From Luteimonas salinisoli (GTDB lineage Bacteria; Pseudomonadota; Gammaproteobacteria; Xanthomonadales; Xanthomonadaceae), in the NCBI RefSeq assembly GCF_013425525.1, contig NZ_JACCKA010000095.1:1-64000 (forward strand): 64,000 nucleotides of DNA, given 5' to 3'. The position numbers were made by a program, and so were the translations under genes. Shown here piece after piece: positions 1 to 8,578 of the stretch (position 1 is its first letter; each line of letters begins with the position of its first letter). Under the pieces are notes generated by a model, which saw only the letters and a program-made list of their open reading frames with translations, was not told the DNA's origin and did not search any database.

Positions 1-1109
1 CGGGGCCGCTGCTGGCGACGCTGGCGCTCGCCTGCGCGGCGGTGGCGGCGTTCGCGCCGGGCAATGTCTGGGAGAACGACCTGTCGCGGCTGACGCCGGT
101 GCCCGAGGCCGCGCTGGCCGAGGACGGGCGCCTGCGCGCCGAGCTCGGCGCCCCGGACGTGCGCTACGTGCTGGCGCTGGAGGCGGGGGACGCCGAGGCC
201 GCGCTGCAGGCGCTGGAACGGCTGCGGCCGGCGCTCGATGCGCTGGCGGCCGATGGCGCCATCGCCGGCTGGGACTCGGCGGCGCGCTACTTGCCCAGCG
301 CCGCCGTCCAGCGTGCGCGCCAGGCGCGCCTGCCCGCGCCCGACGCGTTGCGCGCCGCGCTCGACGAGGCGCTGGCCGGCAGCCCGTTCCGGGCCGATGC
401 CTTCGCGCCGTTCCTGGCCGATGTCGAAACCGCCCGCACCGCCGCGCCGCTGCGGCCCGGCGACCTAGCCGGCACGCCGCTGGAAGCGGGCGTCGCCGGC
501 CTGCTGCTGGAGACGCCGGCGGGCGCCACTGCGCTGGTCACCCTGGGCGGACTGCAGGACCCGGGCGCCGTGGCCGCCGTGGCCGCTACCAGCGAGGCGC
601 GGCTGCTCGACTTCAAGGACGCCTCCGAGGCATTGGTGGCGGCCTGGCGCGGGCAGGTGCTCGGCGCGCTGGCGCTGGCGGCGGTGCTGCTGGCGCTGAC
701 GGTGGGGGCGGCGCTGCGCTCGCTGCGGCGGGCGGGGCGGGTGCTGCTGTCGGTGGCGCTGGCGCTGCTGCTGAGCGTGGCGCTGCTGCGCGGGTTCGGG
801 GTGGAGCTCAACCTGTTCCACCTGGTCTCGCTGGTGCTGGCCGCCGGCCTCGGCCTGGACTACGCCCTGTTCTTCGAGCGCGCCGGCGGCGCTGCCGCGG
901 AGCGCCTGCGCACGCTGCACGGGATCCTGGTCTGCGCGGCGATGACCGCGCTGGTGTTCGGCCTGCTGGCGCTGTCGTCGATCCCGGTGCTGCGCGCCAT
1001 CGGCGTCACGGTGGGGATCGGCGTGGTCGCCAATTTCGTGCTGGCGCTGCTGGTGGCGCGGCCGCCTCCCGAGCCGCTCGCCGCGCCGGCCACGGAGACC
1101 GCCGGGTGA
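1..1109 (+). CDS. MMPL/RND-type exporter, C-terminal part (aryl-polyene cluster)
   Basis: The reading frame is already open at the window edge, so the N-terminus is missing. What remains is a periplasmic domain (roughly the first 210 residues) followed by about five hydrophobic segments, including a stretch around LLSVALLRGFG and the segment with GLGLDYALFF, the latter typical of the MMPL/RND permease repeat (GxxxDY). This is the second half of an MMPL-type exporter. It overlaps the following dehydratase by four bases, so the two are translationally coupled. In xanthomonadin (aryl-polyene) clusters an MMPL protein is thought to move the polyene-lipid to the outer membrane; that role here is inferred from the neighbouring ketosynthases, FabG, dehydratase and halogenase. 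Confidence 0.8.
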   Translation, partial: GPLLATLALACAAVAAFAPGNVWENDLSRLTPVPEAALAEDGRLRAELGAPDVRYVLALEAGDAEAALQALERLRPALDALAADGAIAGWDSAARYLPSAAVQRARQARLPAPDALRAALDEALAGSPFRADAFAPFLADVETARTAAPLRPGDLAGTPLEAGVAGLLLETPAGATALVTLGGLQDPGAVAAVAATSEARLLDFKDASEALVAAWRGQVLGALALAAVLLALTVGAALRSLRRAGRVLLSVALALLLSVALLRGFGVELNLFHLVSLVLAAGLGLDYALFFERAGGAAAERLRTLHGILVCAAMTALVFGLLALSSIPVLRAIGVTVGIGVVANFVLALLVARPPPEPLAAPATETAG

Positions 1110-1540
1110 TCGGCCGCAGCGACATCCTCGCCCTGGTCCCGCACCAGGGTGCGATGTGCCTCTGGGACGAGGTGCTGGCCTGGGACGCGGCGCGCATCCG
1201 GCTGCGCACCGGCAGCCACCGCGCGCCGGACCACCCCCTGCGCGGCGATGGCCGGTTGCGCGCGGTGCACCTGTGCGAGTACGGCGCACAGGCGATGGCG
1301 GTGCACGGTGGACTGCGCGCGCGCGCGGGCGGCGGGACCGCGCCGCCCGGCTTGCTGGTGGCGCTGCGCGAGGTGCGCCTGCACCTGGGCCGCATCGACG
1401 ATCTGCCGGGCCCGCTCGAGGGCGAGGCCGAGGCGCTGGCCGAAACCGCCGCCAGCCAGCAGTACGCCTTCCGCGTGCTGCACCAGGGCACGGTGCTCGC
1501 CGAGGGGCGCGCCGCGGTGATGTTCGCGCCGCCGGCATAG
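1106..1540 (+). CDS. Hot-dog fold 3-hydroxyacyl-ACP dehydratase-like protein
   Basis: A 144-residue protein that begins with GTG inside the end of the exporter gene (GTGA overlap). The N-terminal PHQGAMCLWDEV matches the active-site helix entry of FabZ/FabA-like dehydratases (PHxxPxLLxD, catalytic His), and HLCEYGAQAMAVHG matches the central hot-dog helix region. It should dehydrate 3-hydroxyacyl-ACP intermediates during polyene chain elongation. Aryl-polyene clusters carry this type of stand-alone dehydratase beside the MMPL exporter and FabG, which is the arrangement here. The family is diverse, so the exact partner ACP cannot be told from this window. Confidence 0.75.
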   Translation: MIGRSDILALVPHQGAMCLWDEVLAWDAARIRLRTGSHRAPDHPLRGDGRLRAVHLCEYGAQAMAVHGGLRARAGGGTAPPGLLVALREVRLHLGRIDDLPGPLEGEAEALAETAASQQYAFRVLHQGTVLAEGRAAVMFAPPA

Positions 1541-1738
1541 CGCGTCGGGTTGCCCCGATTCGCTGTGATCGCCGGCGCGTTCCGCGCATGTGGCGGCCGG
1601 CACGCGCACTGCTGCACAGAACGCATGGTGCATCCGTCCTAAGGTCGGGCGCGGCGGTGCGGCATCGACGCGCCGCCGCTTTTCAGCGGCCGCACCGCGC
1701 GGGCGGTGCGGCGAATCCCCCGCATCCAGGAGTCCAGC

Positions 1739-2488
1739 ATGAAACTCGATGGCCAGAAATGCCTCGTCGCCTACTCGGGCGCGCTGACGATCGGCGTGAT
1801 CGCCGCGCTGCTCGCCGGCTTCACCGGTGCCGACGGCAACCCTCGCTTCGACACGATCACCGTCCAGCGCATCAACGTGGTCGAACCCGACGGCACCCTG
1901 CGCATGGTGCTCAGCAATACCCGGCGTATTCCCGGCATCATCATCAAGGGCCACGAGTATCCGGATTTCACCAACCGCAAGGCTTCCGATACCGCCGGCG
2001 CATTGTTCTTCGACGCCGAGGGCACCGAGAGCGGCGGCCTGACCTTCGGCGGGCGCAAGGACGCGGAAGGCAACGTCTCCCGCTGGGGACACCTGAGCTT
2101 CGACGGCTACGACCAGGACCAGCTGTTCGCGATCGACGCCCTCGACTACGGCAGCGTCAAGGGCGCGACCATCAAGACCTGGGATACGCCGGACTGGCCG
2201 ATCCAGGACTACCTGGACCTGCTGACCGAGATCCAGGGCCTGCCCGAGGACGAGCGGCAGCGGCGGATCGACGAATTCAACGCCGATCATCCGCCCGGGG
2301 TGGCGCGGATGGCCCTGGGCAACGTGCGCTTCCCCGACGACGAGGTGCAGGACCAGAACCTGCTGCAGTTCCACGACGCCCGCGGCAACCGCCGCCTGAG
2401 TGCGACCGTCGAAGGCGCGGCCGGCGACCCGGTGCTGCGGTTCTACGCGGCCGATGGCAGCACGGTGATCGAGGAACTGCCGGACTGA
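1739..2488 (+). CDS. Conserved hypothetical exported or membrane-anchored protein
   Basis: A 249-residue protein with an N-terminal hydrophobic segment (about residues 10-28, YSGALTIGVIAALLAGF) that could be an uncleaved signal anchor or signal peptide. The rest is soluble and rich in Asp/Gly, with beta-type repeats such as TLRMVLSNTRRIPG and ALFFDAEGTESGGLTFGG. I do not recognise a named domain. The start is supported by an AGGAGT-like ribosome site a few bases upstream. It lies between the dehydratase and fabG but has its own 198-bp upstream gap, so it may be a passenger in the polyene cluster. No function is proposed. Confidence 0.6.
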   Translation: MKLDGQKCLVAYSGALTIGVIAALLAGFTGADGNPRFDTITVQRINVVEPDGTLRMVLSNTRRIPGIIIKGHEYPDFTNRKASDTAGALFFDAEGTESGGLTFGGRKDAEGNVSRWGHLSFDGYDQDQLFAIDALDYGSVKGATIKTWDTPDWPIQDYLDLLTEIQGLPEDERQRRIDEFNADHPPGVARMALGNVRFPDDEVQDQNLLQFHDARGNRRLSATVEGAAGDPVLRFYAADGSTVIEELPD

Positions 2489-2531
2489 TACCGCGGTGCC
2501 GCCGCGCGCCGCGGCGGGTTAGCATCGCGGC

Positions 2532-3266
2532 ATGACTGCCAATCCTCCCAGGCGCGCGCTGGTCACCGGCGGCAGCGGCGACATCGGCGGTGCGATCTGC
2601 CGGCGGCTCGCCGCCGATGGCCTCCACGTGATCGTCCACGCCAATGCCAACCGCGCCCGTGCCGACGCGGTGGTGGCGGCGATCCGCGAGGCCGGCGGCG
2701 GCGCCGAGGCGGTCGCCTTCGACGTCGCCGACGGCGAGGCCGCCGACGCCGCGCTGCAGGCGCTGCTGGAGCACGGCCCGGTGCAGGTGCTGGTCAACAA
2801 TGCCGGCATCCACGACGACGCGCCGATGGCGGGCATGAGCCAGGCGCAGTGGCGGCGGGTGATCGACGTCTCGCTGCACGGCTTCTTCCACGTCACCCGG
2901 CCGCTGCTGCTGCCGATGGCGCGCACCCGCTGGGGACGCATCGTCAGCGTGTCCAGCGTCGCCGCGGTGCTCGGCAACCGCGGCCAGGCCAACTACGCGG
3001 CGGCCAAATCCGCCCTGCACGGCGCCTCGCGCTCCCTGGCGCGGGAGATGGCCTCGCGCGGCATCAGCGTGAACGTGGTGGCGCCGGGCGTGATCGCCGG
3101 GTCGATGGCGGCCGGGGCGTTCGCGCCGGAGCAGGTGAAGCAGCTGGTCCCGGCCGGGCGCGTGGGCGCCCCGGAGGAGGTCGCCGCGCTGGTCGCCTTC
3201 CTGTGTTCGGACGCCGCCGGCTACGTCAACGGCCAGGTGATCGGCATCAACGGCGGCATGGGCTGA
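2532..3266 (+). CDS. fabG: 3-oxoacyl-ACP reductase (FabG-like SDR)
   Basis: A 244-residue classical short-chain dehydrogenase. It has the Rossmann motif TGGSGDIG (residues about 12-19), NNAG at 89-92, a catalytic SVSS near 139-142 and YAAAK with Tyr155 and Lys159. The C-terminal part contains the PG motif (VAPGVI) and ends in NGQVIGINGGMG, as in FabG. It reduces 3-oxoacyl-ACP with NADPH. Length and motifs fit FabG closely. Its position among dehydratase, exporter and ketosynthases indicates a dedicated aryl-polyene elongation reductase rather than the housekeeping copy, which is an inference from context. Confidence 0.88.
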   Translation: MTANPPRRALVTGGSGDIGGAICRRLAADGLHVIVHANANRARADAVVAAIREAGGGAEAVAFDVADGEAADAALQALLEHGPVQVLVNNAGIHDDAPMAGMSQAQWRRVIDVSLHGFFHVTRPLLLPMARTRWGRIVSVSSVAAVLGNRGQANYAAAKSALHGASRSLAREMASRGISVNVVAPGVIAGSMAAGAFAPEQVKQLVPAGRVGAPEEVAALVAFLCSDAAGYVNGQVIGINGGMG

Positions 3267-3386
3267 CGCGATCGCGGGCACTGCCTGGGGGCGGAAATCC
3301 CGGCCCGGTTCCGGCCGCGGCATGCACGCCGGCTTCAGGCGATCGGGGCGATAATCGGTCCGGCACCGAACCCCGAGGACATCGCC

Positions 3387-3854
3387 ATGCGCGCGCTCCG
3401 CCTGTTGCCCCTGCTGTTGGTCGTGCTGGCGGTCGCCGCCTGTGCCAGTTCCCACGTCCTCACCGGTACCCCGCGCCCGCCGATCGATCCGGCCCAGGTG
3501 CGCATCTACCATGGCCCGCCGCCCGGCGGCTACGAGGAGATCGCCATCCTCGAGACCAGCAGCGGCGCGTTCACCTACGGCGACCAGAACAAGACCGATG
3601 CGATCCTGCGCAAGCTGCGCGAGGAGGCCGCCAGCCTCGGCGCCAACGGGGTGCTGTTCCAGGGTACCGCCGACGGTTACGGCGGCAGCGGCGTCAGCGT
3701 CGGCGCCGGTGGCGGCCGCGTCGGCGGCAGCAGCTTCGGCGGCGCCGGGGTCGGGGTGAACATCAGCCCACGGCAGAAATACGCCAGCGGCCTGGCCATC
3801 CACGTGCCGAACCCGCCGCCCGAGACCGCGCCGGGCACGCCGCCGCAGGAGTGA
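3387..3854 (+). CDS. Hypothetical Gly-rich lipoprotein
   Basis: A 155-residue protein with a clear lipoprotein signal: MRALRLLPLLLVVLAVAAC, with the lipobox Cys at residue 19. After it comes a 90-residue globular part with PPGGYEEIAILETSSG and AILRKLREEAASLGANGVLF, reminiscent of small periplasmic lipoproteins with a YbjQ-like core, then a Gly/Ser-rich stretch and a Pro-rich tail. Probably anchored in the outer membrane. It is preceded by its own gap and followed by a REP palindrome. No function can be assigned. Confidence 0.65.
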   Translation: MRALRLLPLLLVVLAVAACASSHVLTGTPRPPIDPAQVRIYHGPPPGGYEEIAILETSSGAFTYGDQNKTDAILRKLREEAASLGANGVLFQGTADGYGGSGVSVGAGGGRVGGSSFGGAGVGVNISPRQKYASGLAIHVPNPPPETAPGTPPQE

Positions 3855-3920
3855 CGGCCGCGGGAGTCGCGCGCGGGCCGCGTTGCCGCTCCTCCGACCG
3901 CTGCCGCACCATCCCCCGTC

Positions 3921-3990
3921 CGTAGAGCGGAGCTTGCTCCGCTGCTCTCGGCTCCGGAGCCCATGCAGCCGAGCAAGCTCGGCTCTACGG
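3921..3990. repeat. Double REP palindrome (GTAG-headed, BIME-like)
   Basis: Two inverted GTAG-headed palindromes: GTAG AGCGGAGC TT GCTCCGCT on one side and AGCCGAGC AA GCTCGGCT CTAC on the other, separated by CTCTCGGCTCCGGAGCCCATGC. The GTAG head and imperfect stem match REP/SMAG-type elements of Stenotrophomonas and relatives. The right arm overlaps the end of the antiporter gene and supplies its stop codon. Such units commonly sit between convergent genes, as here. Confidence 0.85.
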
Positions 3991-5253
3991 GGGAGGGGTG
4001 ACGCGTCCTGAGGAAACGGGCAGGTGCACCCCACGCGGCGTACGGCCGGCGAACAGGCTCAGCAGCGGCCCGGTCATGACCGTGGTGGCGATCGCCATCA
4101 CCAGCAGCATGGTGAACGCCTGCGGCCCGATGATGCCGGCATCCAGTCCCACCTTAATCACGATCAGTTCCATCAGCGCGCGCGCGTTCATCAGCGAGCC
4201 CACCGCCAGGCTGTCGCGCCAGCCCAACCCGGCGATGCGCGCGCCTGCCGCACCGCCGGCGATCTTGCCGATCACCGCCGCCGCCAGGATCAGCCCCATC
4301 GCTCCCAGCCCGGCGCCGACGAAGGCGTCCCCGGTGGTGCCGAGCCCGGCCAGGGCGAAGAAGATCGGCATCAGCACGATGATCGCCAAGTGCTCGATGC
4401 GCTCGATCAGGGTAGCGAGCAGGCGGTCGTCGCGCGGCAGGCAGGCACCGAACAGGAACGCGCCGAACACCGGGTGCAGGTGCAGCCACTCGGTGGCCGC
4501 GGCGCATGCGAACGCGCCGATCAGCAGCGCGGCGAGCATGAACCCGGCGGGCCGGCCGTCGGCCGCGTGCCGCCGCAGCAGCCAGGCGTACAGGGGGCGC
4601 AGGGCGCCGAAGACGATCGCGGACAGCGCCACCAGGCCGGCCGCGGAGCGCAGGAATCCCGCGTAGCCCTCGCCGGAGCCGATCAGCGCGACCACCAGCG
4701 CCAGCAGGATCCAGGCCAGCACGTCGGCGATCGCCGCCGAGCTCAGCGACAGCCGCCCCAGGCGGCTGTGGGTCATGCCGCGCTCCTTGAGGATGCGGGC
4801 CAGGATCGGGAAAGCGGTGATCGACATCGCCGCCGCCATGAACAGCGCGAACGGCCAGAACCCGACCCCGGCCGGCGCCAGCTGCGGATGCAGCACCGGC
4901 GAGACCGCGATGCCCAGCGCCATGGGCAGCAGCACGCTCAGCACGCCGACCCAGCCGGCCGCGCGCAGCTGCGCACGCACCCCCTCGGGCGCGCGCAGTT
5001 CTGCGCCGACGATGAACATGAACAGCACCAGCCCGAGCATCGACAGCGAGGACAGCGCCGACAGGGATTCCGGCGCGAACAGCCGTGCGTGGACGTCGGG
5101 GAACAACGCGCCGAACACGATCGGTCCGAGCACGATGCCGGCCGCCATCTCGCCGATCACCGCCGGCTGCCCCACCAGCCGCAGCAGCAGGCCGCAGCCG
5201 CGCGCGGTGGCGAGGATGACGACGAGCTGGAGCAGGAGCGGCGACTCGGGCAT
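3985..5253 (-). CDS. CPA2-family cation:proton antiporter
   Basis: A 422-residue polytopic membrane protein with about 12 hydrophobic segments. Family signatures include GQPAVIGEMAAGIVLGP in the first helices, FMFIVGAEL, and LMNARALMELIVIKVGLD in the core, which fit Na+/H+ or K+/H+ antiporters of the CPA2 (KefB/GerN-like) group. It lacks a C-terminal RCK/TrkA domain, so it is a short form. It lies downstream of the halogenase in the same direction with a 90-bp gap, so it may be cotranscribed with the polyene genes. The final codons and the TAG stop fall inside a REP palindrome, which suggests the C-terminus was set by repeat insertion. Confidence 0.85.
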   Translation of the reverse strand: MPESPLLLQLVVILATARGCGLLLRLVGQPAVIGEMAAGIVLGPIVFGALFPDVHARLFAPESLSALSSLSMLGLVLFMFIVGAELRAPEGVRAQLRAAGWVGVLSVLLPMALGIAVSPVLHPQLAPAGVGFWPFALFMAAAMSITAFPILARILKERGMTHSRLGRLSLSSAAIADVLAWILLALVVALIGSGEGYAGFLRSAAGLVALSAIVFGALRPLYAWLLRRHAADGRPAGFMLAALLIGAFACAAATEWLHLHPVFGAFLFGACLPRDDRLLATLIERIEHLAIIVLMPIFFALAGLGTTGDAFVGAGLGAMGLILAAAVIGKIAGGAAGARIAGLGWRDSLAVGSLMNARALMELIVIKVGLDAGIIGPQAFTMLLVMAIATTVMTGPLLSLFAGRTPRGVHLPVSSGRVTPPP

Positions 5254-5343
5254 GCGGGATCCGGCGGCGGCGTATCGGAGAGGCGGGACGGCGGTGCCGT
5301 CCGTCCCGCGGCGAATGATGCCTGATCCTCCCGGGCTTTCCGC

Positions 5344-6975
5344 TCAGGCCGCGTCGGCGTACCACAGTGCCGCGAGGGACGCCGGAATGCCGGGCCCGTC
5401 GTCGAGCAGCGCGTCCAGGCCGTGGCCGTCGAGTCCGGGATGGTCGCCACGCGCCCGCGCCAGGATCTCCGCGGCCAGCCAGCGCATGCGCGCGACGTTG
5501 CCGGCGATGCGCGCGGCGAAGGCGTCGTCCTCCAGCCGGTCGCCCAGGGCACGGTTCATCTCGTGGAACCAGTCGATGCGGAACTGGTCGAGCAGCCGCG
5601 CCGCGGGCGGGGCCGCGCCCGCGTTGCGCGCGCCCCAGTCGTGCAGCAGCGGCTGCATGGCGCGGTTGAGCGCGCTGCCGGCGGCCAGCTCGCCCCGGAG
5701 CCGCCCGAGCATCGCAAGGTCGGTCAGCCGTCCTCCGAAGAACAGCGGCGCCAGCAGCGCCCAGTAGAAGGTGTAGTCCCAGATCACCTTGATCGGCATC
5801 ACCCGCTCGTCGCCGAACAGCGGGTACTGGTCCTGGTAGAGCGTCATCGTGTTCTCGTAGAACGAGAAGTACAGCTGCTGGTAGATCCCGGCGTAGGGCG
5901 CGAACGCCTTCCCGGCGCGGTCCTTCTCCACCAGGTCGCAGACATAGGTGTTGGCGATGGCGATGAAGTCGCTGCCGGGGGAGTAGAACGGATCGAGAAA
6001 CAGGCCGGCCTCGCCGGTCAGCGCCCAACGGTCCGCCGAAAAGACCTCGCGGCAGCCGTAGGAGAAGCCGCGCAGGAACAGGAAATCCTGCAGCGCATGC
6101 GCCTGGAGTGCGGACGCCACGGCCGGCTGGTGTTCGCGCAGCCAGGCCATCGCCCGCTCGTGGGTGTTCATGGTCTCGAGCGGGTGCATCTTCGCATCGC
6201 AGACGATGCCCAGCGAGTGCGAGCCGGAAGCCAGCGGGATCAGCCAGAACCAGTAGCCAGGCCCGCACATGTGGTTGGTCGAGCGCCAGCGGTCGGGCGG
6301 CGTGCAGCGCCGCAGCCAGGCCGGGTCCGTGGACCAGGCGTTGGGGTCGACGTGCCCTTCCACCCGCCACCACACCGCGTTGGCGTCGTGGTCGTTGGCC
6401 TCGGCCAGGCCGAGCTTGCGCTTGAGCAGTCCGGCGCGGCCGCTGGCGTCGACCACCCAGCGCGCGACGAGCGTCGCCGCGGTGCCGCCCCGCTCAAAGC
6501 CCACCCGGTGGGGCGCATCGTTGCCCGTCTCGGCCATCTCGATGCTGCGCACCACGGCGCCGTCGCGGAAGTCGGCGCCGAGCGCGCGCGCGCGCTCGCC
6601 GAGGAAGTTCTCGAAGCGGCCGCGGTCGATCTGCCACGACGGCGTCGGCAGCAGGCGGCTGACGCCGAGCTCGGTGCAGGCATCGATGTCCTCTCGCCCT
6701 TCCGAAAAGAAGAAGCGGAAGCCGAACTTGCGGATCTGCTCGTCGTCCAGGTGCGCGCGCAGCCCCAGCACGTCGGCGAAATAGTGGGCGCCGATCTCCA
6801 CCGTCGACTCGCCGACCTTGTGCGCGGCCTCGCGCACCGGATGCGCGCGGCGCTCGAGCACCGTCACCTGCAGGCCGGGGTCGCGCCGCAGCAGCTGGAT
6901 CGCCAGCGTCAGCCCCGCGAGCCCGCCGCCCAGGATGAGGACGTCCGTGTCGGTGGCGGCGGCGCTGCGCTGCAT
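5344..6975 (-). CDS. Flavin-dependent halogenase-like oxidoreductase (aryl-polyene cluster)
   Basis: A 543-residue FAD enzyme. It starts with the dinucleotide-binding motif GGGLAGL (residues about 16-22) and has KVGESTVE (about residues 53-60), which corresponds to the GES/T motif holding the catalytic Lys in flavin halogenases. WFWLIP near residue 245 is the WxWxIP motif that marks this family. Xanthomonadins are brominated aryl polyenes, so the expected role is halogenation of the aryl head group with FADH2, O2 and halide. The gene starts only 3 bp after the GT2 gene, in an operon with both ketosynthases. A geranylgeranyl-reductase-like activity is the main alternative. Confidence 0.78.
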   Translation of the reverse strand: MQRSAAATDTDVLILGGGLAGLTLAIQLLRRDPGLQVTVLERRAHPVREAAHKVGESTVEIGAHYFADVLGLRAHLDDEQIRKFGFRFFFSEGREDIDACTELGVSRLLPTPSWQIDRGRFENFLGERARALGADFRDGAVVRSIEMAETGNDAPHRVGFERGGTAATLVARWVVDASGRAGLLKRKLGLAEANDHDANAVWWRVEGHVDPNAWSTDPAWLRRCTPPDRWRSTNHMCGPGYWFWLIPLASGSHSLGIVCDAKMHPLETMNTHERAMAWLREHQPAVASALQAHALQDFLFLRGFSYGCREVFSADRWALTGEAGLFLDPFYSPGSDFIAIANTYVCDLVEKDRAGKAFAPYAGIYQQLYFSFYENTMTLYQDQYPLFGDERVMPIKVIWDYTFYWALLAPLFFGGRLTDLAMLGRLRGELAAGSALNRAMQPLLHDWGARNAGAAPPAARLLDQFRIDWFHEMNRALGDRLEDDAFAARIAGNVARMRWLAAEILARARGDHPGLDGHGLDALLDDGPGIPASLAALWYADAA

Positions 6976-6978
6976 CGG

Positions 6979-7806
6979 TCAACCTGCCTGCTGCGGATCC
7001 TGGGGGAGGCGTCCGCCGGCGGGGTCGTCCGGATCGTCGATCACCGGGGGCCGCGAGCGGGTGAGCCGCCAGGTGCGCAGGAGATCGCCCCGGCCGACGA
7101 CTTGTAGCACGACGTGCGATGTGATGCCGTACAGGTCGCGCCACAGGCGGAAGTGGCTCTTGCGGAACTGCTCCGCGGAGTCGGCGCAGGCGTAGCGCGA
7201 TTCCACCGGCATCGAGACCACTCCGGCGCCGGCGTCGCGCGCCGCCGAGATCAGCATCTGCGCCTCGAACACGAAGCCCTCGCCGGGCACGTTCTCCAGC
7301 GCGCAGACCCGCGCCGGGTACAGCCGCTGGCCGCTCTGCGAGTCGACCAGGCGGAAGCCGCAGCCCAGGGCGATGCCCCAGTCGCCGAAGTCGTTGCCCA
7401 GGCGCCGGTACCAGGGCTGGCGGCCGCGCTTGCGCAGCCTCGCGCCGATCACCACGCAGCCGGGGTGGCGGTTGCCGCAGTCGATCAGGCGCGGGATATC
7501 CTCGGCCGAGTGCTGGCCGTCGCCGTCCATGGTCAGCACCGCTTGCGCGCCCTGGCGCAGCGCTTCGCGGAAGCCGTCGCGCAGCGAGGCGCCCTTGCCC
7601 ATCCGCACGGGGTGGCGGAGCAGGGTCACCGGCAGGTCGGCGATGCAGTCGGCGGTGCCGTCGTCGGATCCGTCGTCGATCAAGATCACGCGGTCGCAGC
7701 GGGCCAGCGCGCCCTCGGCCACCTCGCGGATGCGCAGCGATTCGTTGAGCGCCGGGATCACCACCGCGACGTTGCCGCGGTGCAGGCGGGGAAGCAGTTC
7801 AGCCAT
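6979..7806 (-). CDS. Family 2 glycosyltransferase (DPM1-like)
   Basis: A 275-residue GT-A type glycosyltransferase. Motifs in order: VVIPALNES near residue 15, LIDDGSDDGT, MDGDGQH (DxD-type metal and nucleotide-sugar binding) and LVDSQSGQRLYP. No transmembrane domain is apparent. The ATG at 7806 overlaps the end of the upstream ketosynthase-like gene by 8 bp and gives the expected family N-terminus. In xanthomonadin clusters a GT2 enzyme (often fused to an acyltransferase) helps attach the polyene to its carrier; here it is a stand-alone protein. That role is inferred from the operon. Confidence 0.82.
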   Translation of the reverse strand: MAELLPRLHRGNVAVVIPALNESLRIREVAEGALARCDRVILIDDGSDDGTADCIADLPVTLLRHPVRMGKGASLRDGFREALRQGAQAVLTMDGDGQHSAEDIPRLIDCGNRHPGCVVIGARLRKRGRQPWYRRLGNDFGDWGIALGCGFRLVDSQSGQRLYPARVCALENVPGEGFVFEAQMLISAARDAGAGVVSMPVESRYACADSAEQFRKSHFRLWRDLYGITSHVVLQVVGRGDLLRTWRLTRSRPPVIDDPDDPAGGRLPQDPQQAG

Positions 7807-8578
7807 GGGCGATCTCCACGCGCAGCGCGCGGCCCGGGCCGGCATCGAGCAGCGCCAGGTCGCCGCCGCCGGCGAGCGCATCGAACAGCGGCAGCATCGG
7901 CGCCATCGCGTTGTCGTGGCGCAGCGCGGCCAGGCGGCCGCCGCCGGGCGTGGTGGACGCGTCGACGAGCCTGGCGCGCAGCCGCGTGCCGGGCCCCTCG
8001 CGCAGCAGCACCAGGGCGCCGCCGAGCAGGCCGTGGCTGGCGGTCATCGTCGCCAGCGGGCCCGGGGCGGTGGTGTCGTAGGCGGCGAGCAGCACTGCTG
8101 GGGCGCCGTCGGCCAGCTGCACCATCGCCTCGAGCAGGGCCTCGGCGAAGGTGGCGCGCCCGGCACTGATCGCGGTGGTGGTGGCCATGCAGCCGGTGCC
8201 GATGGTCCAGTAGCCGGCGGCGGCGTTGTGCACCGAGTTGTGGAAGCGGATCGGCGAGATCGCCCGCGGATCCTCGGCCAGGGTGCGGCACATGTAGTCG
8301 GTGATGGCGAAGTCGCCGTGTCCGGAGGCGAAGACCGACGGCAGCGCCGCGGGATCGTGCGCGGCCGCCTCGCAGGCGGCCATCGCCACTTCCAGCGCTA
8401 CCGCCACCGACTCCGGCGCGCGCCGGCGCTCGTTCGGGGCGAGCAGCCGCGGCGCCGGCCGCCGCGGCGCGTCCGTTTCGAGCGCCCCGCCGGCGACGTA
8501 GCCGCGCGCCGCCTGCCACGACGGCAGCCCGTCGCTCCAGAAGCCGATGCCGGCGATGCTCGCACCGATGGCGCTCAT
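7799..8578 (-). CDS. Ketosynthase-like chain-length factor
   Basis: A 259-residue protein related to the N-terminal half of beta-ketoacyl synthases (Ketoacyl-synt_2 type). It shows SVFASGHGDF, then FHNSVHNAAAGYWTIGTGCMATTT, where a condensing enzyme would carry its nucleophile loop, but the C-terminal His motifs are missing. This is the usual form of the partner or chain-length subunit in aryl-polyene clusters, paired with a full ketosynthase. It overlaps the ketosynthase by four bases (ATGA) and the GT2 gene by eight, so all three are coupled. Confidence 0.8.
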   Translation of the reverse strand: MSAIGASIAGIGFWSDGLPSWQAARGYVAGGALETDAPRRPAPRLLAPNERRRAPESVAVALEVAMAACEAAAHDPAALPSVFASGHGDFAITDYMCRTLAEDPRAISPIRFHNSVHNAAAGYWTIGTGCMATTTAISAGRATFAEALLEAMVQLADGAPAVLLAAYDTTAPGPLATMTASHGLLGGALVLLREGPGTRLRARLVDASTTPGGGRLAALRHDNAMAPMLPLFDALAGGGDLALLDAGPGRALRVEIAHG